From Radiobacillus kanasensis (lineage in GTDB: Bacteria; Bacillota; Bacilli; Bacillales; Amphibacillaceae): a stretch of 64,000 nt of DNA. The stretch spans positions 502,001-566,000 of the forward strand of contig NZ_CP088020.1 of the NCBI RefSeq assembly GCF_021049245.1, in the 5' to 3' direction. Below are positions 37,927-48,492 of the stretch, piece by piece; position 1 is the first letter of the stretch; each line of letters begins with the position of its first letter. The translations under genes were made by a program, and so were the position numbers. Under the pieces are notes generated by a model, which worked only from the letters and a program-made list of their open reading frames with translations, had not been told where the DNA came from and ran no database searches.

Positions 37927-38970
37927 TTGTTTAAGAAAAAGACTGGAATCATAGTATTTATATTATTACTTCTTGTGGTGTTGGTAGCTTGTAAAGAAAA
38001 GGATACCGCCGAATCTGCACCAAAGGAAACCGAAGAACCGAAGGAAACGGAACCAGTAGAAGAGGAACCTAAATTTGTCTATCCTTTTACAGGAATTAAA
38101 ACGAATGAACAGGTGAATAATCGTGCGGTTGCCGTTATGGTCAATAACTATTACAAGGCACGTCCACAAACAGGACTTTCCAAAGCGGATATCGTGTTTG
38201 AGATTTTAGCAGAAGGAAACATTACGCGGTTTATTGCTTTCTTCCAAAGTCAGCAGCCAGAGGTCGTTGGACCGGTAAGAAGTGCACGCGAGTACTATTT
38301 TAATTTAGCTAAAGATTATAATGCTTTATATATTTACCATGGTGCTGCAACTCATGTGGAAGCAGAGCTGCAAGCGACGGGCCCAGATAACTTAAGCGGT
38401 TCGATTTATGATAATGATGGGTATTTATTTAAGCGAGCGGATTTCCGGGAAGCACCGCACAACTCGTATCTTCAATTCGAAAATGTTTATGAAGAAGCAG
38501 CGGAACAAGGTTATGAAGTCGAGGTGGAATATGAACCACTCCCATTCCTAACCGAAGAGGAGATCCCAAACATTCAAGGAAATACGGCAACGGATATTTC
38601 TTTCTCCTATTTCTCTAATGATCCGATTCATTACAAGTACGATACGGCATCGGAAAAATATTTGCGGTATAATGGAGATATGCAAACGGTCGAATACGAG
38701 ACAGACGAAGCGATTCAACTCGATAACTTATTTATTTTAGAGACTGCACATGCTGTTATCGATGACGCAGGTAGACGAGAAATTGATTTGCAATCTGGTG
38801 GAAATGCGTTGTTAATCCAAAAAGGAAAAGTTCAAGAGGTCCAATGGCAAAATGTAGATGGGAGAATTCTTCCTTACAAGGATGGGCAACCAGTTGGACT
38901 TGTCCCAGGACAAACGTGGGTTAATGTTATACCAGAACGCATAGGCTTAAACAGTATTACGATTCAATAG
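37927..38970 (+). CDS. yerB: DUF3048 lipoprotein (YerB)
   Basis: A 347-residue exported lipoprotein. The signal helix I-I-V-F-I-L-L-L-L-V-V-L ends in the lipobox V-A-C (Cys about 22), followed by a charged E/K/P linker. DUF3048 then covers the rest, with Q-T-G-L-S-K-A-D-I-V-F-E (about 78) and V-G-P-V-R-S-A-R (about 115). TTG start. The family has no proven function; it sits outside the membrane. The order yerA-yerB-yerC is as in B. subtilis. Confidence 0.9.
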   Translation: MFKKKTGIIVFILLLLVVLVACKEKDTAESAPKETEEPKETEPVEEEPKFVYPFTGIKTNEQVNNRAVAVMVNNYYKARPQTGLSKADIVFEILAEGNITRFIAFFQSQQPEVVGPVRSAREYYFNLAKDYNALYIYHGAATHVEAELQATGPDNLSGSIYDNDGYLFKRADFREAPHNSYLQFENVYEEAAEQGYEVEVEYEPLPFLTEEEIPNIQGNTATDISFSYFSNDPIHYKYDTASEKYLRYNGDMQTVEYETDEAIQLDNLFILETAHAVIDDAGRREIDLQSGGNALLIQKGKVQEVQWQNVDGRILPYKDGQPVGLVPGQTWVNVIPERIGLNSITIQ

Positions 38971-38985
38971 TAGGGAGGTACCTAC

Positions 38986-39288
38986 ATGCAAATAGACAAG
39001 CTTCGTGGACAACAGCTCGATGAGTTGTTTGACGCCATTCTTTCTTTGAAAGATCGCGAGGAGTGCTATCGTTTTTTTGATGACATAGCCACAATGAGCG
39101 AAATTCAATCACTTGCACAAAGACTTCAAGTTGCAAAAATGCTACAAGATGGCTATACCTATGGGGTTATCGTGAAGGAATCAGGGGCATCCACCACAAC
39201 GATTTCTCGAGTGAAAAGGTGCTTAACCTATGGGAACGATGGCTATAAAATGGTGTTAGAACGAATCAATCAAACTGAAGAAGAATAA
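38986..39288 (+). CDS. yerC: TrpR-like regulator (YerC/YecD family)
   Basis: A 100-residue all-helical DNA-binding protein of the TrpR fold. The HTH is G-Y-T-Y-G-V-I-V-K-E-S-G-A-S-T-T-T-I-S-R-V (about 61-80). The N-terminal part, S-L-K-D-R-E-E-C-Y-R-F-F-D-D-I, is typical of the YerC group. The role is not firmly known. GGGAGG precedes the ATG, and it is 15 bases from yerB, so it is probably co-transcribed. Confidence 0.92.
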   Translation: MQIDKLRGQQLDELFDAILSLKDREECYRFFDDIATMSEIQSLAQRLQVAKMLQDGYTYGVIVKESGASTTTISRVKRCLTYGNDGYKMVLERINQTEEE

Positions 39289-39291
39289 CTG

Positions 39292-39322
39292 AAAACGTCG
39301 ACTTAACATCGACGTTTTCTAT
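39292..39322 (+). terminator. Terminator of yerB-yerC
   Basis: A perfect 10-bp stem (39292-39301 with 39309-39318), a 7-base loop and T residues in the 3' arm. Confidence 0.85.
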
Positions 39323-39333
39323 TAAGGGATGTT

Positions 39334-39372
39334 CAAAAGGAGGAAGACATTCGCACTTTTTACCTCCTTTTG
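39334..39372 (+). repeat. 10-bp inverted repeat containing SD and anti-SD sequence
   Basis: CAAAAGGAGG (39334-39343) and CCTCCTTTTG (39363-39372) are perfect complements 19 bases apart, upstream of the oxidoreductase gene. No T run follows. It may be a leader hairpin. Confidence 0.6.
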
Positions 39373-39402
39373 TACCCGAAATAAGAAAAAGGGGTGGAGA
39401 CT

Positions 39403-40386
39403 ATGATCCGTTTTGGAGTTATTGGGACGAATTGGATTACAGAAAGCTTTTTAGATGCCGCGACTGAAGTTAAAGACTTTTCCTTAACATCGGTGTATTC
39501 AAGAACCGAAGAAAAGGCAAAAGAATTTGCGGACAAACATCAAGCAACACATACATACACAGAGATAGAGGAGTTTGCAAAAAGTGAGGAATTCGATGCG
39601 GTTTATATAGCAAGCCCTAATTCCTATCACGCAGAACAAGCGATTCTATGTATGAATTACGGCAAACACGTGATCATTGAAAAATCGATTGCTTCCAATG
39701 CGAAAGAAGTGGAAAGTATTATCGAAGCTGCTGAGAAAAATGGTGTCGTGGTGATGGAAGCATTGAAAACAACCTTCTTGCCAAACTTTCAAGCGATCAA
39801 GGAAAACCTACATAAAATTGGAACAGTTCGTCGTTATTTTGCGAGCTATTGTCAATACTCTTCTCGATATGATGCGTACAAAGAGGGAACAATCCTAAAC
39901 GCGTTTAATCCTAAGTTTTCAAACGGCTCCCTAATGGATATAGGCGTGTACTGCACATATCCGATGGTTGCCTTATTTGGAAAACCGAATAAGCTTCTCG
40001 CTTCTAGTTTTTTACTAGATTCTGGAGTAGATGGACAAGGGAGTATAATGTTTGAATACGATGAGATGAGCGGAGTAGTCATGTATTCCAAAATCGCTAA
40101 TTCCTACATTCCTTCTGAGATTCAAGGGGAAAAAGGGAGCATCTTAATCGATAACTTTAACTCGCCAACTCATGTAGAGATTCGCTATAAAGACGGCACA
40201 ACCGAAGACATTACACGAGAACAAGTGGATAATACGATGTATTACGAAGCAAAAGCGTTTATTGAAACGATTCAGAGTGGTAAAAAAGAATCTGATGTGA
40301 ACTCCCTAGAACAATCACTCATCACAGCACAGCTATTAGAAGAAGCAAGAAAACAAACCGGAGTTGTTTTCCCAGCGGATCAATAA
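39403..40386 (+). CDS. Gfo/Idh/MocA family NAD(P)-dependent oxidoreductase
   Basis: A 327-residue protein. The N-terminal Rossmann motif is F-G-V-I-G-T-N-W-I (about 3-11). The family segment normally read E-K-P is here E-K-S (H-V-I-I-E-K-S-I-A, about 91-99). The C-terminal alpha/beta domain binds an unknown sugar or polyol. I chose ATG 39403 over GTG 39394, which lies inside the ribosome binding region. It replaces other yer genes found here in B. subtilis and stands alone between two terminators. The substrate cannot be read from the sequence. Confidence 0.88.
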   Translation: MIRFGVIGTNWITESFLDAATEVKDFSLTSVYSRTEEKAKEFADKHQATHTYTEIEEFAKSEEFDAVYIASPNSYHAEQAILCMNYGKHVIIEKSIASNAKEVESIIEAAEKNGVVVMEALKTTFLPNFQAIKENLHKIGTVRRYFASYCQYSSRYDAYKEGTILNAFNPKFSNGSLMDIGVYCTYPMVALFGKPNKLLASSFLLDSGVDGQGSIMFEYDEMSGVVMYSKIANSYIPSEIQGEKGSILIDNFNSPTHVEIRYKDGTTEDITREQVDNTMYYEAKAFIETIQSGKKESDVNSLEQSLITAQLLEEARKQTGVVFPADQ

Positions 40387-40431
40387 GGGTATGCTTAAGC
40401 CCAGGACAAGAGTGTGTTAATCATAACAAAA

Positions 40432-40475
40432 TCCGAACTATGGTTCTTTCAGTATAGAATCAGTTCGGGTTTTTC
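40432..40475 (+). terminator. Terminator of the oxidoreductase gene
   Basis: A stem of CCGAACT (40433-40439) with AGTTCGG (40462-40468), plus an inner GGTTCT/AGAATC helix, followed by TTTTT. Confidence 0.8.
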
Positions 40476-40761
40476 TTTTAGAGTGCTTTTGTAACTGTTG
40501 CTAAAATATATAGATGGTGACATAAGTGGTGCAGCTATATGCCAGGCACTCCGGCAGAATACTCCGCTTTAGCAATCAACTTGTTAAAGAATATAAAAGA
40601 ATCACTATTTCGTTATGTCGCATTTCATTTCAAATATGCCAGCCTCTTTTCTATTTTCATCGCAAAAGAAAACTTCATTTCCTACTCAATCTCCCTACTC
40701 TTTTTTGTTATAATAGATAGATGGGAAAAATAATAGTCCGTCAAGTTTTGGAGGATTTGTA
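40476..40761 (+). promoter_or_regulatory. Leader of pcrB with extended -10 promoter
   Basis: An extended -10 box TG-T-TATAAT lies at 40706-40714, 48 bp before pcrB. The rest of the 286 bases holds two overlapping short frames (40526-40733) with no good start sites, which I consider noise. Confidence 0.55.
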
Positions 40762-41445
40762 ATGTATGACATGAAAAAGTGGAGTCACGTGTTTAAGCTT
40801 GACCCGAATAAAGAAATTACAGATGAACAACTAGAGAAGATTTGTGAATCGGGAACCGATGCGATCATCGTCGGGGGAACAGATGATGTTACCTTGGATG
40901 ATGTGTTAAATCTACTTGCGAGAATAAGAAGATATACAGTGCCTTGTGTACTTGAAATATCCAACCAAGAATCGGTAACACCTGGATTTGACTTTTACTA
41001 TATTCCAACGGTGTTTAATAGCAAAGATAAAAAATATGTCATAGACATCCAACACGAAGCAGTAAAGGAATATGGGGATGTACTTGATTGGGATGAAATC
41101 TTTGTTGAAGGATATTGCGTTTTAAATCCCGATGCAAAGGTCTTCCAATATACGAATTGCGCAATGCCGGATGACGCAGATGTCGTTGCCTATGCGCAAA
41201 TGGCTGAGCACATGTTTCATTTGCCCATTTTCTATGTGGAATACAGCGGGACTTACGGAGATCCCAAGCTTGTTGAAAAAGTGAAGGACAAGCTCAATCA
41301 AACCTTGTTGTTTTACGGCGGAGGGATAAGCTCTGCAGAACAAGCAAAAGAAATGAAGAAATTTGCGGATGTAGTCGTAGTTGGGAATAGCATCTATGAA
41401 AATTTTAAAGAAGCATTGAAAACGGTACGAGCAGTTAAAGAATAA
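40762..41445 (+). CDS. pcrB: Heptaprenylglyceryl phosphate synthase (PcrB)
   Basis: A 227-residue TIM-barrel prenyltransferase. In Bacillus the enzyme joins heptaprenyl diphosphate to glycerol-1-phosphate. Motifs: K-L-D-P-N-K (about 14), I-V-G-G-T-D-D-V-T (about 36-44), E-Y-S-G-T-Y-G-D (about 159-166) and Y-G-G-G-I-S-S (about 186-192). A TTTGGAGG site precedes the ATG. It heads the pcrB-pcrA-ligA-camS operon, the usual Bacillus order. Confidence 0.95.
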   Translation: MYDMKKWSHVFKLDPNKEITDEQLEKICESGTDAIIVGGTDDVTLDDVLNLLARIRRYTVPCVLEISNQESVTPGFDFYYIPTVFNSKDKKYVIDIQHEAVKEYGDVLDWDEIFVEGYCVLNPDAKVFQYTNCAMPDDADVVAYAQMAEHMFHLPIFYVEYSGTYGDPKLVEKVKDKLNQTLLFYGGGISSAEQAKEMKKFADVVVVGNSIYENFKEALKTVRAVKE

Positions 41446-41460
41446 AAGGTGGTGTCTTTT

Positions 41461-43686
41461 GTGAGTCAAGCAATGGGAGGCTTACTAGCCGGTTTAAACG
41501 AACAACAACGAAAAGCAGTACAACATACAGAAGGCCCGTTACTGATTATGGCGGGAGCTGGTAGTGGAAAGACGAGGGTTTTGACGCATCGAATCGCTTA
41601 TTTACTAGGAGAAAAAGAAGTATCACCAAGAAGTATCTTGGCGATTACATTTACGAATAAAGCAGCTCGTGAAATGAAGGATAGGGTATATAAACTAGTT
41701 GGACCAGAAGGAGCAAGTATTTGGGTATCCACGTTCCACTCGATGTGTGTACGCATCCTTCGACGAGATATTGATCGAATTGGTATGAACTCCAACTTCA
41801 CTATTTTAGATGGAAGTGACCAGTTATCGGCAATCAAACAAGTTCAAAAGGAACTCAACATTGATCCGAAAAAGTTCGAGCCTAGAGCGATGCTTGGGGC
41901 TATTAGCTCAGCGAAAAATGAATTGATCACACCAGAGGAATATTCAAAAAATGCGAATGACTTTTTCGAGAAGCAAGTAGCTAGTGTCTATGAGTCCTAT
42001 CAGAGAAAATTATTAAAAAACCAGTCGTTAGATTTTGACGATTTAATCATGCGAACGATCCAATTGTTTGAACGAGTACCAGAAGTTTTGGAATACTACC
42101 AACTTAGATTTCAATATATTCATGTGGATGAGTATCAAGATACGAACCATGCGCAATATATACTGGTCAAAAAACTAGCAGAACGTTATCAAAACCTTTG
42201 TGTAGTAGGGGATTCAGATCAATCCATCTACCGTTGGCGTGGTGCAGATATTCAAAATATTTTATCCTTTGAAAAGGACTACCCTAGCGCTAGTGTCGTC
42301 TTTTTAGAACAAAACTATCGATCCACGAAATCGATCTTAGATGCTGCGAACGCCGTCATTGAACGTAATAATGGTCGGAAACCTAAGAAGCTATGGACAG
42401 ACAACAATGAAGGAACCAAAATCAAATACTATCAAGCAGCAACCGAGCAAGAAGAAGGATTGTTTGTAGCAGATAAAGTAGAAGAGTTTGTCCGTTCTGG
42501 TGAATATAAATATCGAGATATTGCGATCCTTTACCGAACCAATGCTCAGTCTCGTTCGATTGAGGAAACCTTCGTGAAAGCTAACATTCCCTATCAAATT
42601 GTCGGAGGAACTAAGTTCTACGATCGTAAAGAAATCAAAGATATGCTTGCCTATTTAAGATTGATTTCCAATCCTGATGATGATTTGAGCTTTACAAGAG
42701 TAGTTAATGAACCGAAACGAGGAATTGGAAAAACCTCTATTGACCGCTTGCAGGCTTATGCCGCCGAGCATGGAATCTCTCTATATCAGACGGTTCAAGA
42801 AGTAGATTTTACAGGGGTAAGTCCAAAAGCTGCTTCTGCACTAGCTTCCTTCGGTGCGATGATTCGAAACTGGACACAGCAACAAGAGTTTTTATCCGCG
42901 ACAGATATGGTTGAAGAGGTTCTTCAACGGACAGGCTATGAAGAGATGCTTAGAAATGAACGAAGCTTAGAAGCTCAAAGCAGACTAGAGAACTTAGAAG
43001 AATTTAAATCCGTTACGCAACATTTTGAACAAAGCAGTGAGGATAAGAGCTTAATTGCGTTCTTAACTGATCTCGCGTTAATTGCAGATATTGATCAAGT
43101 GGACGAGGATCCATTCAGTGATGATAAGGCAACCCTTATGACCCTCCACTCAGCAAAAGGACTAGAATTCCCGATTGTCTTTTTAATCGGAATGGAAGAG
43201 AACGTCTTCCCGCACAGCAGATCCCTAATGGATGAAGAAGAGATGCAAGAAGAGCGTCGACTTGCTTATGTAGGGATTACGAGAGCAGAAAAAATGCTTC
43301 ACATAACCCATGCAAAGATGCGTACATTGTTTGGTCGAACCAATATGAATCCAGCAAGCCGGTTTATTCGAGAAATTCCAGAAGAGCTACTAGAAGGCTT
43401 GGAAGAAGTAAAACAAGCGATGTTTGGCTCAAGACCAATCTCCCAGTCAAAACCAGATCCGTTTGCTGCTCCGAAGCGTACAGCTAAGAAGACCGTAAAC
43501 ACTGGGACGGGCGGAGAGAGAATTGGTTGGCAGGCAGGAGATAAAGCAAACCATAAAAAGTGGGGTCAAGGTACTGTTGTAAAAGTCCAAGGAGAGGGCG
43601 AAGCGACAGAATTAGATATTGCCTTTCCAGCTCCTGTTGGAATCAAACGTCTATTAGCAAAGTTTGCGCCTATTACAAAAGAGTAA
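41461..43686 (+). CDS. pcrA: ATP-dependent DNA helicase PcrA (UvrD/Rep superfamily 1A)
   Basis: A 741-residue 3'-5' helicase, essential in Bacillus, active in repair and rolling-circle replication. Motif I A-G-A-G-S-G-K-T (about 33-40), motif [11 protein letters not shown] (about 221), motif [17 protein letters not shown] (about 250), motif VI V-G-I-T-R-A (about 604). The C-terminal 70 residues form the Tudor-like tail that contacts RNA polymerase. I chose GTG 41461 (AAAGGTGG 8 bases upstream). Confidence 0.97.
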   Translation: MSQAMGGLLAGLNEQQRKAVQHTEGPLLIMAGAGSGKTRVLTHRIAYLLGEKEVSPRSILAITFTNKAAREMKDRVYKLVGPEGASIWVSTFHSMCVRILRRDIDRIGMNSNFTILDGSDQLSAIKQVQKELNIDPKKFEPRAMLGAISSAKNELITPEEYSKNANDFFEKQVASVYESYQRKLLKNQSLDFDDLIMRTIQLFERVPEVLEYYQLRFQYIHVDEYQDTNHAQYILVKKLAERYQNLCVVGDSDQSIYRWRGADIQNILSFEKDYPSASVVFLEQNYRSTKSILDAANAVIERNNGRKPKKLWTDNNEGTKIKYYQAATEQEEGLFVADKVEEFVRSGEYKYRDIAILYRTNAQSRSIEETFVKANIPYQIVGGTKFYDRKEIKDMLAYLRLISNPDDDLSFTRVVNEPKRGIGKTSIDRLQAYAAEHGISLYQTVQEVDFTGVSPKAASALASFGAMIRNWTQQQEFLSATDMVEEVLQRTGYEEMLRNERSLEAQSRLENLEEFKSVTQHFEQSSEDKSLIAFLTDLALIADIDQVDEDPFSDDKATLMTLHSAKGLEFPIVFLIGMEENVFPHSRSLMDEEEMQEERRLAYVGITRAEKMLHITHAKMRTLFGRTNMNPASRFIREIPEELLEGLEEVKQAMFGSRPISQSKPDPFAAPKRTAKKTVNTGTGGERIGWQAGDKANHKKWGQGTVVKVQGEGEATELDIAFPAPVGIKRLLAKFAPITKE

Positions 43687-45705
<2,019 letters not shown>

Positions 45706-45717
45706 GGAGTGGAAAAA

Positions 45718-46866
45718 TTGAGAAAGAAGCTAATACTAATGTTGGTTGGACTTCTTCTTTTAACGAGCTGTGCACCATCCTTTGATAATTCAGAAGAAGA
45801 TATTGTAGAAGAAAATCAAGATCAAACCAATCAAGAGACGGCGATAATCCCTAGCTACAGCTTATCGGAAGAAAACTACCGTGTGATTCTACCATACAAA
45901 CTTGGAAAAGCAAGAGGGGTTATTGTAAATCAGGTGTTCAACAGGTTGGATATAGATGAACTAGAGGAAGGGTTAAAACGTCATTCTAAAGATGTCTTTG
46001 AACCAGACAAATATTTCTTTCAAGAAGGACAATACTTAACAGAAGATATTGTTTATGAATGGCTAGGCTCTGCAAAACCTGATGAAGAAGGAAATCAAGG
46101 GTTAAATCCACCATTAGCAGAAAATGCAACGAAGAAACAACATCAGGAGAACCCGAGATACCTGTCCCACATTTTGGAGCAGGATTACTTAATGAAGACC
46201 GGTGAGGATCGTGTTGTGTTAGGTGGTGTATCCATCGGACTTGCCATGAAGTCTGTGTATCGATTCCAGACAGAAATCGGTGGGCCCTACTTTTTCGAAA
46301 AGATATCCAAACAAGAAATGCTAAGTAAAGGCCAGGAGCTAGCTCAGAAAATCGTGGAGCGGATGAGAAAAATGGAAGGCTTGTCAAAGGTACCTATCAT
46401 GGTTTCCTTGTACCGTGAAGAAGCACAAGACTCCATGGTGCCAGGGAACTTTGTAGCAAAAACGGTTGTGGAAGAAGGGAGTTCATCTGTAGGAGATTGG
46501 GAAGAAATAAACGAAAAGCATGTATTATTCCCATCTGATGAAGCGTCTGAAAACTACAAAGAGGATGCGAACAACCTGTCCTTCTTTGAACAAGATATTG
46601 CGGAATACTTCCCGAATTATACAAGCGTGATTGGAAAAGGATTCTATGTGAATGATGAGTTACAGAAACTAACGATTGAGATTCCAATCCAGTTTAATGG
46701 GAAAGCAGAAGTAGTTGGTTTTTCGCAATACGTGTATGGTTTGGTAGTGGAAGGGTTTCAGCCACACTATGACCTAGAAATAAACATTACATCAGGAGAT
46801 CAGCAAGAAAGTCTCATAACGAGAGAAGCTGGTGAAGAGGAGCCGCAGGTTCATATTTACCATTAG
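45718..46866 (+). CDS. camS: CamS-family sex-pheromone-type lipoprotein (YerH)
   Basis: A 382-residue exported lipoprotein. The signal helix K-L-I-L-M-L-V-G-L-L-L-L ends in the lipobox L-T-S-C (Cys about 19). An acidic linker follows, then the CamS domain to the end. In Staphylococcus and Enterococcus, processing of the CamS-type leader releases the cAM373-like peptide; in Bacillus the family is called YerH and its role is open. I chose TTG 45718 (AGGGAG 8 bases upstream); GTG 45709 overlaps that site. It ends the pcrB operon. Confidence 0.9.
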   Translation: MRKKLILMLVGLLLLTSCAPSFDNSEEDIVEENQDQTNQETAIIPSYSLSEENYRVILPYKLGKARGVIVNQVFNRLDIDELEEGLKRHSKDVFEPDKYFFQEGQYLTEDIVYEWLGSAKPDEEGNQGLNPPLAENATKKQHQENPRYLSHILEQDYLMKTGEDRVVLGGVSIGLAMKSVYRFQTEIGGPYFFEKISKQEMLSKGQELAQKIVERMRKMEGLSKVPIMVSLYREEAQDSMVPGNFVAKTVVEEGSSSVGDWEEINEKHVLFPSDEASENYKEDANNLSFFEQDIAEYFPNYTSVIGKGFYVNDELQKLTIEIPIQFNGKAEVVGFSQYVYGLVVEGFQPHYDLEINITSGDQQESLITREAGEEEPQVHIYH

Positions 46867-46980
46867 AAAAAGAGGTCTGAAGTCTCTTGTGAATTATTTT
46901 TTGGTATGGGATTATATAGTGGTGGTTCAGAATGCCCACTAGCCAAGGGCTTTTCAAGTGAGGATAAAAGGAAATAAATT

Positions 46981-47016
46981 ACCCCCTTAACTATGTAAAA
47001 TAGGTAAGGGGTTTCT
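46981..47016 (+). terminator. Terminator after camS
   Basis: A stem of ACCCCCTTAACTA (46981-46993) with TAGGTAAGGGGT (47001-47012), one bulge, and TTTCTT after it. Confidence 0.75.
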
Positions 47017-47101
47017 TAGGTTTAGGAAAGTTAGAAAGTTTCTCGTGTATTAAGGGGTGAAATTAGTTCATAACTTTCCCAATATGCATAACGCGGAAAT
47101 G

Positions 47102-47110
47102 TGATATGAT
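47102..47110 (+). promoter_or_regulatory. Extended -10 promoter of the RNPP regulator gene
   Basis: TG at 47102-47103 followed by A and TATGAT (47105-47110), about 100 bp before the regulator. The region at -35 is not close to consensus. Confidence 0.5.
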
Positions 47111-47154
47111 AGATTTAAGAAAGAAGTACAAGTCAAGCATTGGTACTATCGTTC

Positions 47155-47168
47155 TAGTTTCGAAACTA
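47155..47168 (+). promoter_or_regulatory. 14-bp perfect palindrome, candidate operator of the RNPP regulator
   Basis: TAGTTTCGAAACTA is a perfect palindrome between the promoter and the start codon of the HTH-TPR regulator. Its position suits autoregulation. It does not match the PlcR box. Confidence 0.5.
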
Positions 47169-47212
47169 TGAAGTAGGCAGAAAGCCTGTATGAGTTTAGA
47201 GGTGGACAATCC

Positions 47213-48478
47213 ATGGAAATTGGTCCTTTTATAAAACTACATAGAATTAAACAAAACATGACGCAAGAGGACTTGGCAGACGGTATCGTATCCGAATCCT
47301 ATCTTTCCAAAATTGAAAATCAAAAAACAACAGCAAGTCCAGATGTAATTAATCTACTTTGTTCCAGACTTGGCATTCAACTTAACAAAGAAGATGAATT
47401 AAACCTAAACGGGCAGTGCCAAGAATGGTTCGACATGCTTTTTGAGGTGAACAGCAAAGAACAGATCACTGAAAAGTATGAAGAACTGAAAGTCCTCGTA
47501 GAATCTCATTTATCTGATATGCAAGTATTGTTTGAGATTCATAAGATTAGGTATTTTTTGATCCTAGGTCAGAAACAAAACGCACTACAGCAAATTAATA
47601 ATCTAAAAGATTTATCAGAAACATTTAATAGCGTTCAACAGTATTATTGGCTAAAGTTTAATGGGAACTATAATTCAGTAATTGGTGACCAACATTCCGC
47701 TTTAAGGTTTTATCAGTTGGCCGAGGAAAAGTATGGTCATAGTGATATATCTGAATCTGAGTTTGCAGATTTAAGATATACGATGTCAGTTACTCACAGT
47801 AAACTAAGAAACACATTGGAAGTTATTGACTATGCTAAAAAAGCATTAGAAGACTTTAGTAAACAATACAATTTTCGAAGATGTGCTCAATGCCACTTGT
47901 TATTAGGAATCTCATATCGAAGAATTAAAATTTATGATAAAGCCGAGAAAAATTATAACCTTGCGCAGCACTTAGCAAAACTAAACAATGACCAACAAAC
48001 CATTGCTATTACTCATCAAAATCTCGGGTATTTACATTCGACTAAAGGTGAATCAGAGAAAGCTATCTTTTTCTTTAAAAAAGTAGTAGAGGATGGTCAT
48101 AGTGATACTGTTGTACTTATTAAAGGGATGGCTTCCATTGTAAAAGAATACTATAATTTGCAAAAGTATGACGAAGCGATGGAAATGGTCAACGCAGGGC
48201 TCCATACATTAGAACAGTTAGAGTGGATTGAGAATTATCAGCTTTATTTCTATGAGCTTAAAACCTACCATGCAGTTTTGACTCACAACAAAGAAAAATT
48301 TGAGTCCGTAGTCATAAAAGAATTTCTACCTTATTTAAAAAAACAGAAACACTATGCTGAGCTAGTATCTTATGCAACCATGGCAGGCAAGCATTATGAA
48401 GACTTATTAAAATATAAAAGTGCTTCAGAATACTATAAACTTGCCATTTCAACCTATGAAGAATTAATTAAAATTTAA
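47213..48478 (+). CDS. RNPP-type (PlcR/NprR-like) HTH-TPR regulator, probable peptide receptor
   Basis: A 421-residue cytosolic regulator. Residues 5-60 form an XRE-type HTH: I-K-L-H-R-I-K-Q-N-M-T-Q-E-D-L-A, then S-E-S-Y-L-S-K-I-E-N. The rest (about 75-421) is made of helical TPR-like repeats, for example Q-H-S-A-L-R-F-Y-Q-L-A (about 161) and Y-D-K-A-E-K-N-Y-N-L-A (about 243). RNPP receptors with this form bind small imported peptides in the TPR groove and change DNA binding. The gene directly downstream, 14 bases away, encodes a secreted repeat-peptide precursor, the typical receptor-pheromone order. The HTH rules out a plain Rap phosphatase. Binding of HDAEPSIFS-type peptides is inference. 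Confidence 0.88.
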   Translation: MEIGPFIKLHRIKQNMTQEDLADGIVSESYLSKIENQKTTASPDVINLLCSRLGIQLNKEDELNLNGQCQEWFDMLFEVNSKEQITEKYEELKVLVESHLSDMQVLFEIHKIRYFLILGQKQNALQQINNLKDLSETFNSVQQYYWLKFNGNYNSVIGDQHSALRFYQLAEEKYGHSDISESEFADLRYTMSVTHSKLRNTLEVIDYAKKALEDFSKQYNFRRCAQCHLLLGISYRRIKIYDKAEKNYNLAQHLAKLNNDQQTIAITHQNLGYLHSTKGESEKAIFFFKKVVEDGHSDTVVLIKGMASIVKEYYNLQKYDEAMEMVNAGLHTLEQLEWIENYQLYFYELKTYHAVLTHNKEKFESVVIKEFLPYLKKQKHYAELVSYATMAGKHYEDLLKYKSASEYYKLAISTYEELIKI

Positions 48479-48492
48479 GGAGGAGTTTTAAA

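Noticed and set aside
40526..40733. Two overlapping 64-codon frames before pcrB
   Set aside because: No binding sites, overlapping frames, unusual composition, and the pcrB promoter lies inside them.
47080..47100. PlcR box upstream of the RNPP regulator
   Set aside because: TATGCATAA looks similar to one half, but the second half of the TATGNA-N4-TNCATA consensus is absent.
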